DNA from: an uncultured Bacteroidales bacterium
Lineage (GTDB): Bacteria > Bacteroidota > Bacteroidia > Bacteroidales > Tenuifilaceae
Assembly (NCBI GenBank): GCA_937915475.1
Contig: CALGIR010000135.1
Coordinates: forward strand, 1-12,991
Length of the DNA: 12,991 nt
Direction: 5' to 3'
Positions 6,834 to 12,991 of this stretch are shown one piece after another (position 1 is the first letter of the stretch; each line of letters starts with the position of its first letter). Made by a program: the position numbers and the translations under genes. The notes under the pieces were generated by a model. The model saw only the letters and a program-made list of their open reading frames with translations. It had not been told where the DNA came from and ran no database searches.

Positions 6834-6841
6834 TACATTTG
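6834..6841 (+). promoter_or_regulatory. Candidate -7 element for the beta-CASP gene
   Basis: TACATTTG matches TAnnTTTG exactly. The expected start near 6848 gives a leader of about 100 nt, long enough to contain the stem at 6878-6924. The -33 position has no TTTG. Confidence 0.42.
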
Positions 6842-6877
6842 GGCTAGGGCTAAATAAATTAAATGGCTATACAAGTT

Positions 6878-6924
6878 CTACTCGGATATTTAACAACCAT
6901 TTAAAATTATTGGGTTACGAGTAG
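6878..6924 (+). other. Possible stem-loop in the leader of the beta-CASP gene
   Basis: CTACTCG (6878-6884) and CGAGTAG (6918-6924) are perfect complements. Just inside, TAAC and then CCA on the left can pair with TGG and GTTA on the right, the right-hand side being continuous with the outer arm (TGGGTTACGAGTAG) while the left has small bulges. The stem ends 26 nt before the ATG. It is not followed by a T run, so it is not a simple terminator. It matches no riboswitch class I know. Confidence 0.4.
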
Positions 6925-6950
6925 CGGTTTACAAACTATAAAGTGATATT

Positions 6951-8351
6951 ATGGAAATTCAATTCAATGGAGCCGTTCGCGAGGTTACCGGCAGCAAGCA
7001 TTTGATAACCACCGATGAGGGGAAGCGTATACTACTCGACTGTGGCATGTATCAAGGTAAAGGGCTTGAAACTGATGGGATGAACCGCGATTTAGGCTTT
7101 GAACCCAAGGATATTGACCATATAATCCTTACCCATGCGCATATTGACCATTCTGGGCTTATACCCTATGTTTTTAAGCAAGGGTTTAACGGTTCAGTAA
7201 TCTGCACATCTGCCACTAGGGACCTTTGTTCCATTATGCTGGTTGACTCGGGATTTATACAGGAGCGAGATATTTACTTCTTCAATAAAAAACGAGCGCG
7301 CAAAGGGTTACCGCCCGTAAAGCCGCTATACTCAAAGAAAGATGCGGTTGCATCAATGGAACTTTTTATTGGCGTGCCATATGATCGGAAGTTTCGGATT
7401 GATGATAATATTAAGGTAAAATTTACCGATACGGGGCACATGCTGGGTAGTGGGGTCGCAAATATTGAGATAATTGAGAACGGAGTAACCAAGCGGATTG
7501 CCTATACGGGTGATATTGGTCGACCAAAAAACCGTATTTTGAGGTCACCCAAGCCATTTCCTCAAGCGGATATACTTATTTGTGAGTCAACCTATGGCAA
7601 TAGGCTCCACCACGATAGCGACAGAGGCGAAGAGGATTTACTGGAAGTGGTAAACGAAGCCTGCGTGAAGAAAGGCGGCAAACTTATTATTCCATCCTTT
7701 AGCGTAGGGCGTACCCAGGACCTTGTTTACTCTTTAAACAATTTTTACAACGATGGTCGATTACCTAAAATCGATATTTTTGTTGATAGCCCGCTGGCTA
7801 CAAATGCCACCGAAATTTTTAGGATGCATCCCGAGTGTTTCAACGACGATATACTCGAAATAATGGAAACAGACCCTGACCCGTTTGGGTTTAACACCTT
7901 ACGTTATACCAAAAGTGTTGAAGAGTCGAAAGCGTTAAATACATATGACAAGCCCTGTGTAATAATTTCAGCATCGGGAATGGCCGAGGCTGGTAGGGTA
8001 AAGCATCATCTGGCTAACAGTATAACTAATCCAAAAAATACTATTCTGTTTGTGGGTTACTGTGCCCCAACAACGCTGGGTGCAAGAATTATGGATGGAG
8101 CAAAGCAGGTTTCAATTCATGGGTATGTGTATCCGGTAAATGCCGAAGTCCGTAGAATTGAGTCGTACTCGGGTCATGCCGATTATCAGGAGATGATAGA
8201 GTTTTTAAGATGCCAAGATTACGGTAAAATTACCGATACCATTCTAGTGCATGGCGATTTAAAGCCCATGGAGTTTTTTAAGCATAAGCTAAAGCAGGAA
8301 GGGCTTAAGAATGTTCATATTCCTAACAAAGGGGATACGCTATTTTTTTAG
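6951..8351 (+). CDS. Beta-CASP metallo-beta-lactamase-fold protein (CPSF73-like RNase family)
   Basis: The product is 466 aa. Residues 1-210 are the metallo-beta-lactamase domain, with zinc motifs HAHIDH (62-67), His163 in DTGHMLGSG and Asp188 in YTGDIGR. The beta-CASP insert (about 210-400) opens with the motif-A Glu212 in ESTYG. It also carries PSFSVGRTQDLVY (248-260), VDSPLAT (278-284) and ISASGMAEAGRVKHHL (339-354). Motif B is His409 in YSGHADY, and motif C is His434 in LVHGD. All catalytic residues expected for a working beta-CASP nuclease are present. Family members (CPSF73, archaeal aCPSF relatives, RNase J) are RNA endo- or exonucleases. This bacterial subgroup without KH domains is widespread and mostly unstudied, so its RNA target is unknown. 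The gene stands alone, with its own long leader. Confidence 0.92.
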   Translation: MEIQFNGAVREVTGSKHLITTDEGKRILLDCGMYQGKGLETDGMNRDLGFEPKDIDHIILTHAHIDHSGLIPYVFKQGFNGSVICTSATRDLCSIMLVDSGFIQERDIYFFNKKRARKGLPPVKPLYSKKDAVASMELFIGVPYDRKFRIDDNIKVKFTDTGHMLGSGVANIEIIENGVTKRIAYTGDIGRPKNRILRSPKPFPQADILICESTYGNRLHHDSDRGEEDLLEVVNEACVKKGGKLIIPSFSVGRTQDLVYSLNNFYNDGRLPKIDIFVDSPLATNATEIFRMHPECFNDDILEIMETDPDPFGFNTLRYTKSVEESKALNTYDKPCVIISASGMAEAGRVKHHLANSITNPKNTILFVGYCAPTTLGARIMDGAKQVSIHGYVYPVNAEVRRIESYSGHADYQEMIEFLRCQDYGKITDTILVHGDLKPMEFFKHKLKQEGLKNVHIPNKGDTLFF

Positions 8352-8356
8352 GGATT

Positions 8357-8370
8357 AGGAGTGTGCTCCT
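8357..8370 (+). terminator. Weak candidate terminator after the beta-CASP gene
   Basis: AGGAG-TGTG-CTCCT forms a 5-bp hairpin 5 nt after the stop codon, followed by a T/C-rich stretch rather than a clean T run. It is the only hairpin of note here, and confidence is low. Confidence 0.3.
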
Positions 8371-8536
8371 TTCGCTCTTTTGTTTGTTTATACCCTGTAG
8401 TTGGCATTCATTAAGGGAAACTATGAACAGCCTGATTTCATTATGTTTCTAACAGAATTGGTTCCTGGTTGGTAGACAACAGTGGCATAAATAAAACCGA
8501 AATAGGCAAGTTTCCCAAATCTGTTTGTACACGTAA

Positions 8537-9111
8537 CTACAACCGTAATTGTCCTATTCCTAATTTAAGAGCAACGCCATACATGGGTCTATTAAAATTT
8601 AGGTCTCCGAATAGAGAAAATCCTACTCCCAGAAACTTTATTGGTTTAAACAGTAAATCTATCTCTAGGGGAATAGAGGGAGAAATAAACTGGTCTTTCT
8701 CAAAACGTCTGCCATCTGCAATGTTGAACCACCCGGTACTTGGTTCAGTATACAGCAAATCTCCCCGTTTTATGCCCCCAGTAATACCAAGACCCCCAGA
8801 AAACATAATTTGAGCATATTTTCCTGAAAACCCTTTTCCGATTAATACCCCAACGCTAAAATACCGTTCTCTGGGACTTGGCCCAAAAAGTTCAAATTCT
8901 TCAAGAATTAAGGTTCTTAACTTGTACTGCGTATCCTCAAGAACCAGATTAATACCAAAGTTTAAGTTAAACCCATTGATTTTTCAGTTGTTCCAAACGA
9001 ACCAATCCCTGCATCTATCCAATACTTGTCCTTTTCTAAATCAATGGTTTGGGATTGCCCAGTTAGTGCCAGAAAAAAGAATCCTATTACAAAGAATGTT
9101 TTCTTTTTCAT
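8537..9111 (-). pseudogene. Small secreted/outer-membrane-like protein, split by a one-base frameshift
   Basis: ATG at 9111 opens a frame with a clear signal peptide (MKKKTFFVIGFFFLALTGQSQ). The mature part starts TIDLEKDKYWIDAGIGSFGT and stops after 49 codons at 8964-8962. A second frame is open from about 8983 to the stop at 8537: NGFNLNFGINLVLEDTQYKL, RTLILEEFELFG, PSPRERYFSVGVLIGKGFSG, then GGLGITGGIKRGDLLYTEPS and a C-terminus ending VALKLGIGQLRL. Restoring one base, for example one more A in the A5 run at 8980-8984, joins the frames into a 191-aa protein (TEKINGFNLNFG across the junction). Alternating glycine and aromatic or hydrophobic residues suggest a small beta-barrel or beta-rich outer-membrane protein. 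I do not recognise a named family. The frameshift may be real decay or a sequencing or assembly error. Confidence 0.75.
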
Positions 9112-9244
9112 GGTTGAAATATTTAGTTAGGCGTTGAATTTAAGGTTCAATTAGCTGATTTTGTCTATTGATTTGTATTTTGACATTATATGGTATAGCC
9201 TATAATAAGCAATGTTTGATGTATTATTTGCAACTTTTTAATAT

Positions 9245-9258
9245 GTATTGTACAATAC
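9245..9258. promoter_or_regulatory. Perfect 14-bp palindrome, possible operator
   Basis: GTATTGTACAATAC is its own reverse complement. It lies between the stop of the T9SS type-B gene (9336) and the start of the frameshifted secreted gene (9111), 134 nt upstream of the latter. A dimeric regulator site is conceivable. No function is shown. Confidence 0.35.
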
Positions 9259-9335
9259 TAAGGTGCAGTTTTATTTTCAGATGGTCTGTTTTTTTGCAAA
9301 TCAAACGAAAAATATGAATTGAAATAGGCTTGTAA

Positions 9336-9983
9336 CTACCTGTATATGTAGAAGAACCCCGTGGCTGGGTTGTATAAGTTTTTGGTATCCTTTATAACGT
9401 AGTAGTATATGCCATCAGGCAAATCCTGGCCATAGTAATTCTTACCATCCCAGTGAATTAGGGCGGCTACTTTTTCGTATACCAGCATGCCTGAGCGCGA
9501 GAAAACCTTAAGCGATATCTGGGTTGGTACTGTTACCTCAACTTTAAAAAAGTCATTATCCCCATCGCCATTGGGCGTGAAAACATTGGGTATATTCAGA
9601 AAGTCAAGTTTATCGGCGCGCAGCTCAATTACTTCCGACTTGTTTGGGTGAAGAACGGTTTCGCCAACCGACTCAATGTCAACCTCTGCATTTGTGCTAA
9701 GTGTTTCATTATCGAGGGTGTAGGTGAGCGTAACATCAAATGCTACACCTCCAATTAAATTTGAGAGAATGGTAGGACTCTCTTCGGTTGAGGTGAGCAT
9801 GCCCTTGTTGAAGTCCCAATAAAAGTTAGAGGAGCCGTTTGGAGCATTGGCAGAAAAATGGATTGACTTTGTTTCTTTCCCCAATTTATCTGCTCGGTAG
9901 GTAAACGGAATAGCTGTTTGGGCAAAGGTTAAACCTAGGCTAAACAGAAAAAGGGCTATGGTAGAAATAATTGTTTTTTGCAT
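9336..9983 (-). CDS. Small secreted protein with a T9SS type-B C-terminal sorting domain
   Basis: The product is 215 aa. A signal peptide spans about 1-21 (hydrophobic core IISTIALFLFSLGLTF, then AQ). Residues about 25-115 are beta-rich, possibly one Ig/PKD-like domain (FYWDFNKG at 54-61). From 131 the gliding-motility-associated C-terminal domain begins with the hallmark IPNVFTPNGDGDNDFFKV. It continues with LKVFSRSGMLVYE, HWDGKNYYGQDLPDGIYYYV and ends GFFYIYR at the very C-terminus. Such domains send proteins through the type IX secretion system. Unlike most type-B cargo this protein has almost no catalytic or adhesive region, so it may be a structural or accessory surface protein. It starts 50 nt after the AI-2E permease gene with no convincing promoter between, so the two are probably co-transcribed. 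Confidence 0.9.
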   Translation of the reverse strand: MQKTIISTIALFLFSLGLTFAQTAIPFTYRADKLGKETKSIHFSANAPNGSSNFYWDFNKGMLTSTEESPTILSNLIGGVAFDVTLTYTLDNETLSTNAEVDIESVGETVLHPNKSEVIELRADKLDFLNIPNVFTPNGDGDNDFFKVEVTVPTQISLKVFSRSGMLVYEKVAALIHWDGKNYYGQDLPDGIYYYVIKDTKNLYNPATGFFYIYR

Positions 9984-10033
9984 TTTACTATATGTTTCAA
10001 GATGTAAATATAGCCAATGGTCTAAAATATCGT

Positions 10034-11137
10034 TTAAATTTTCTCAGTTAATTTCCTGACCACCCTAAAGTTATTAAAAAATTCTTTACCAAAAACCCTT
10101 AGTACAGTGTAACTCGGTATGGCAAGTAGCATTCCTAGTATTCCACCAACACTACCAGCAATGAGCAGTACAATAAATATCTCAAGCGGGTGGGCATGTA
10201 CGCTGCTTGAGAAGATAAGGGGTTGAAAAACAAAGTTGTCGATAAGCTGAACCGATACAAAAACCACAAGCATGGCTATTAGTAAAGGCATCATCTCTAA
10301 GGTGAAATTCATGTCGAGATTGGTGGCAATACCAATTATAAGCCCCATTAGCGTTCCTATAATTGGGCCAACGTAAGGAACCACGTTGAGTATCCCTCTA
10401 AATAGGCCAATTACGATTGCTGTTTGAAAGGGCAACCCCACAATGAGTAGCCCTAATGTATCCAATAGCATTATTCCTGTGCTTTGCAGAACAATTCCAA
10501 TAAAGTACCTGCGCAATAAACTGTTGATGCTTGATAAAACATGTTTAATGTTTTTTTCAATCTTTTCGGGGAAAAGCATGGTTACCCCTTCAAAGAATAA
10601 TCCTTCATCCTTTAGAAAGAAGAAGGTAATGAATGATATTGAGAATGCAGCAATAATCAAACTCCCTAACAGGCTGGCCGTTGAGCTAAATAAATCGGTA
10701 ACAATGCTAACGCTTACAACGCTGCTAATTGCATCGATAAGGTAACTTTTAATTGAAAAACCTTTAATCGACTCGGGTAGGTATTCCTTAATAAAATTGT
10801 CAATTGCTTCGAGCGGTTGGTTAAAGTTCGATATCATACTTGGTACATTAACGGCGCTAAGCTCATTAATCTGGCTAACTACCAAGGGAATCATCACCCT
10901 AAAAAAGAGAATAAACAGGAACCAAAGGGTTGCTAAGGCAATAAAAACTCCCAGCGCTTTTGGGGGATGCCAATTCTTAATCTTAATTCGGCCAATTAGC
11001 TCAACAATTGGTTTCCCAACAAGCGATAATACTGCCGAAACCAATACGTAAACCACGATGTTGCTAAAGTACCAAAGTAGGAAGATGATAATAGCTAAAC
11101 CCGTTCCGAGTATAATATATTTTGCTAATTTATTCAT
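10034..11137 (-). CDS. AI-2E family (PerM-like) transporter
   Basis: This 367-aa integral membrane protein has about eight hydrophobic segments. N-terminal helix pairs (7-40 and 63-88) flank a basic loop. A soluble stretch at about 90-140 is followed by SFITFFFLKDEG (about 168-179), which is typical. The signature region FRGILNVVPYVGPIIGTLMG is present, and the C-terminal HAHPLEIFIVLLIAGSVGGILGMLLAIPSY is diagnostic of the family. Members have been linked to autoinducer-2 export (TqsA) or to Na+/H+ antiport and other efflux. The substrate cannot be assigned, and the name should not be read as evidence of quorum sensing. It has a -7 promoter element 61 nt upstream and is followed at 50 nt by the T9SS type-B gene. 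Confidence 0.92.
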   Translation of the reverse strand: MNKLAKYIILGTGLAIIIFLLWYFSNIVVYVLVSAVLSLVGKPIVELIGRIKIKNWHPPKALGVFIALATLWFLFILFFRVMIPLVVSQINELSAVNVPSMISNFNQPLEAIDNFIKEYLPESIKGFSIKSYLIDAISSVVSVSIVTDLFSSTASLLGSLIIAAFSISFITFFFLKDEGLFFEGVTMLFPEKIEKNIKHVLSSINSLLRRYFIGIVLQSTGIMLLDTLGLLIVGLPFQTAIVIGLFRGILNVVPYVGPIIGTLMGLIIGIATNLDMNFTLEMMPLLIAMLVVFVSVQLIDNFVFQPLIFSSSVHAHPLEIFIVLLIAGSVGGILGMLLAIPSYTVLRVFGKEFFNNFRVVRKLTEKI

Positions 11138-11197
11138 AAAGGCTTTATTAATGTAAAATTAGCTTTTTCTCACCAAATCATTGCAATAAACCTACAT

Positions 11198-11205
11198 CAA
11201 ATATA
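11198..11205 (-). promoter_or_regulatory. -7 element for the AI-2E permease gene
   Basis: TATATTTG on the minus strand matches TAnnTTTG exactly, 61 nt from the ATG at 11137 (predicted leader about 54 nt). No TTTG is seen 19-21 nt upstream. Confidence 0.45.
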
Positions 11206-11294
11206 ACGAACTGCAAAATTTGAATAATGTCTACCCCTCATGTTAAACCAACAGCATACAATATAGGTCAAACAAGCCAATTAATAGAGAGGTG

Positions 11295-12224
11295 ATGCTA
11301 AACGATTTTCTAATGGCCCACAAGGGCGAACTTGCTGCGCTACTAACCGCATTTTTTTGGACAATAACCGCGCTGGCCTTCGAGTCGGCAGGTAAAAAAA
11401 TAGGCTCGCTTTCGGTAAATCTTATAAGGCTTACTTTAGCATTTATATTTTTAAGTGTTTTTTCGTGGATAATGAGGGGAGTTATTTTCCCTACTGATGC
11501 GAGCATGCACAACTGGATTTGGCTTTCAATCTCAGGATTAGTAGGCTTTGTGCTGGGCGATTTGTTGTTATTCCAGGCCTATGTTGTAGTGGGTGCCCGC
11601 ATCTCGATGCTTATTATGGCACTGGCACCGCCTATTGCTGCACTAATTGGATGGGCTTGGCTTGGTGAGACCATGACCCCTAAACAGGGCATAGCCATGC
11701 TTTTAACCTTTGCAGGAATTGCTTTAGTTGTTCTGCGTAGAGAGATTGACGACCCAGAAAAGCCGAGAGGACGAAAGAAGGTAAAGTTCTCGTATCCTAT
11801 TGCTGGTTTGCTATTGGCATTTGGGGGTGCGGTTGGTCAGGGTGGTGGGTTAGTTCTGAGCAAATATGGAATGGGCGATTATGATGTTTTCTCTGCAGTG
11901 CAAATTCGGGTGCTAACGGGTATAGTTGGTTTTGCTATTATCTTTACATTTCTGAGAAGATGGGGTAATATGGGCAAGGCGCTAAAACAACGCAAAGCCC
12001 TTGGCTGGGTGTCAGTTGGTGCTTTTTTTGGACCCTTTTTGGGCGTTTCATTTTCATTATGGGCCATTAAGTTTATCTCTACTGGTGTGGCATCAGCAAT
12101 TATGTCAATTGTTCCTGTGCTTATCATACCATTCTCCGTATTTATAATGAAGGAGAAGTTTAATCCCAAGGAACTTGTTGGGGCACTTCTGGCAATTGGA
12201 GGAGTTTTTCTGTTTTTTACCTGA
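11295..12224 (+). CDS. EamA/DMT family transporter
   Basis: The product is 309 aa from ATG at 11295. The preceding GTG at 11292 is also in frame and would add one residue. A purine-rich AGAGAGG lies immediately upstream, too close to be an ideal Shine-Dalgarno site. Two EamA repeats are visible. The first (about 8-145) has GELAALLTAFFWTITALAFE, VNLIRLTLAFIFL and the closing PPIAALIGWAWLGE with IAMLLTFAGIALVVL. The second (about 165-308) has GLLLAFGGAVGQGGGLVLSK and closes with VPVLIIPFSVFIMKEKF plus LVGALLAIGGVFLFF. That makes about ten membrane helices with a basic cytoplasmic linker (RGRKKVK). Family members export or import small metabolites. The substrate is unknown. It is divergent from the AI-2E gene, and I see no clear promoter. 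Confidence 0.92.
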   Translation: MLNDFLMAHKGELAALLTAFFWTITALAFESAGKKIGSLSVNLIRLTLAFIFLSVFSWIMRGVIFPTDASMHNWIWLSISGLVGFVLGDLLLFQAYVVVGARISMLIMALAPPIAALIGWAWLGETMTPKQGIAMLLTFAGIALVVLRREIDDPEKPRGRKKVKFSYPIAGLLLAFGGAVGQGGGLVLSKYGMGDYDVFSAVQIRVLTGIVGFAIIFTFLRRWGNMGKALKQRKALGWVSVGAFFGPFLGVSFSLWAIKFISTGVASAIMSIVPVLIIPFSVFIMKEKFNPKELVGALLAIGGVFLFFT

Positions 12225-12631
12225 GAAACTGATAATTAGGGGAGGGAGATTGGGTTTTCACTTAATTAACGATAAGCAATTACTGGTTAACAGTAGTGAA
12301 TGCTAGTGCCATTTTTAGACCCCAAAAAGATGTCTTCGCCGTTCTTGCTTGCCATGAAGTGTAAGTTATGGCAGTCTCAAAATATTTTCTTGGTACTCTG
12401 TCACCACTTTGCCTTTCTGATTTGTCGTTAGTGGTCAAATTCTTCAACTACCTAATACCTATCCCTAATTCTCATACTAAACTCTTAAAAAACCTTAACT
12501 TTGCTAAACTTTTGGGATGAAAATTTAACTTTAAGCCAAACTTGGAGTCAAATAGTTTAATCAGATTAAAATAGCAAATCATAAAACTGCACAATTTGTT
12601 TAATTCTAAATACTAAACCCCTAAAATTAAT
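12225..12631. other. Intergenic region upstream of the tricorn-like gene
   Basis: This 407-nt stretch has no credible gene. The left part (12230-12430) is more mixed in composition and on the minus strand encodes only a 22-codon ATG frame (from 12355: MASKNGEDIFLGSKNGTSIH and two more residues), too short to support. The right part is AT-rich and carries a -7 element at 12496-12503. There is no convincing terminator after the EamA gene. Confidence 0.6.
12496..12503 (+). promoter_or_regulatory. -7 element for the tricorn-like gene
   Basis: TAACTTTG matches TAnnTTTG exactly. The predicted start near 12510 gives a leader of about 120 nt. The -33 position lacks a TTTG. Confidence 0.45.
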
Positions 12632-12976
12632 ATGAAGAAATTTGTTAGCATTATTGGTCTTTTGAGCATAATGGCTATTATGCCTAAACTCAGCATGGCC
12701 TATGAGGATGCCCGAATGTTGCGTTACCCCAATATTAATGGCAACCAGATTGTTTTTGTTTATGCAGGCGATATTTGGACCGTTGATTCCAACGGAGGCG
12801 ATGCCCGCCAGCTTACCTCACACAAAGGGCTCGAACTTTTTCCAAAAATCTCTCCCGATGGTAAGTGGATAGCCTTCTCGGCCGAGTACAGTGGTTCACG
12901 CCAGGTATTTATTATGCCTTCGCAGGGAGGTACTCCGCAACAACTCACCTTTTATAACGATGCTGGTCTAATATAG
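12632..12976 (+). CDS. Tricorn-like S41 peptidase, N-terminal fragment (stop near window edge)
   Basis: Only 114 codons are present. A signal peptide spans about 1-23 (MKKFVSIIGLLSIMAIMPKL, then SMA), so the product is exported to the periplasm or surface. Next come two PD40/WD40-like blades: NGNQIVFVYAGDIWTVDSNG (36-55) with ARQLTSH, then FPKISPDGKWIAFSAEYSGS (70-89) with QVFIMPSQGGTPQQLTFYND (91-110). This order and spacing match the N-terminal propeller of the tricorn-type peptidases common in Bacteroidota, which run to about 1000-1100 aa with a C-terminal S41 protease. After Ala-Gly (111-112) the frame gives LI and then TAG, where relatives continue through a further propeller blade. The last 25 or so bases therefore either carry an error or are foreign, as at the left edge. 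The full gene most likely continues outside the window. Confidence 0.85.
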   Translation: MKKFVSIIGLLSIMAIMPKLSMAYEDARMLRYPNINGNQIVFVYAGDIWTVDSNGGDARQLTSHKGLELFPKISPDGKWIAFSAEYSGSRQVFIMPSQGGTPQQLTFYNDAGLI

Positions 12977-12991
12977 ATGTGGCAAAGGGTT

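Larger units (their letters stand above)
6590..6950. other. Non-coding region between tRNA-His and the beta-CASP gene
   Basis: There is no credible ORF on either strand. The first part (about 6597-6680) is less AT-rich than the rest and unrecognised. It contains an 18-bp dyad (TATCCTTT-TC-AAAGGATA, 6703-6720), a candidate -7 element (6834-6841) and a possible leader stem (6878-6924). I saw no duplicated tRNA 3' end that would mark an integration site. Confidence 0.6.

Noticed and set aside
8469..8813. 114-codon rightward ORF opposite the frameshifted secreted gene
   Set aside because: The leftward strand shows a signal peptide and coherent beta-rich protein across two frames, so the rightward ORF is a shadow.
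12289..12355. 22-codon leftward ORF (MASKNGEDIFLGSKNG...)
   Set aside because: Too short, a stop codon lies close upstream in frame, and there is no family match. It might be a gene remnant but cannot be supported.

Overview
The window looks like a stretch of a Bacteroidota chromosome, probably a Bacteroidales/Marinilabiliales-type lineage. Four things point there. Several upstream regions carry the Bacteroidota promoter signature (TAnnTTTG around -7, in the best cases with a TTTG/ATTG element 19 nt further upstream). A gene encodes a type IX secretion (T9SS) type-B C-terminal sorting domain. There is a Bacteroidota-style GlmU-like bifunctional protein that lacks the usual GlmU N-terminal signature, and a zinc-free type-B ribosomal protein L31. 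The DNA is moderately AT-rich and Shine-Dalgarno sequences are weak or absent. Both ends behave like the ends of an assembled contig: the first 30 bases are a perfect inverted copy of bases 61-90 inside lon, and the last gene stops abruptly 15 bases before the edge.

Layout. Bases 1-4221 are read leftward: the 5' part of lon (Lon protease), a GlmU-like sugar nucleotidyltransferase/acetyltransferase, rpmE2 (L31 type B, with its own promoter and terminator), a Bax-inhibitor-1/YccA family membrane protein, and an AlkD-like HEAT-repeat protein. From 4338 the reading direction is rightward: a Wzx-type flippase and a left-handed beta-helix acyltransferase (a small surface-polysaccharide pair), tRNA-His with clear promoter and terminator, then a beta-CASP metallo-beta-lactamase-fold nuclease-like protein. 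From 8537 to 11137 genes run leftward again: a small secreted protein broken by a single-base frameshift, a small T9SS type-B cargo-like protein, and an AI-2E/PerM family permease. The window ends rightward with an EamA-type (DMT) transporter and the N-terminus of a tricorn-like S41 peptidase.

How the genes relate. Most are single housekeeping or envelope genes rather than one large pathway. Plausible functional pairs are the flippase with the acyltransferase (lipid-linked glycan export and acetylation) and the AI-2E permease with the 50-nt-downstream T9SS protein (possible co-transcription). I found no CRISPR array, insertion sequence, phage module, toxin-antitoxin pair or recognisable defence system, and no convincing new multi-gene system. 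The points most worth a second look are the terminal inverted repeat, the frameshifted secreted protein, the symmetric elements over the lon promoter, a structured leader before the beta-CASP gene, and substitutions at the expected AlkD active-site motif.
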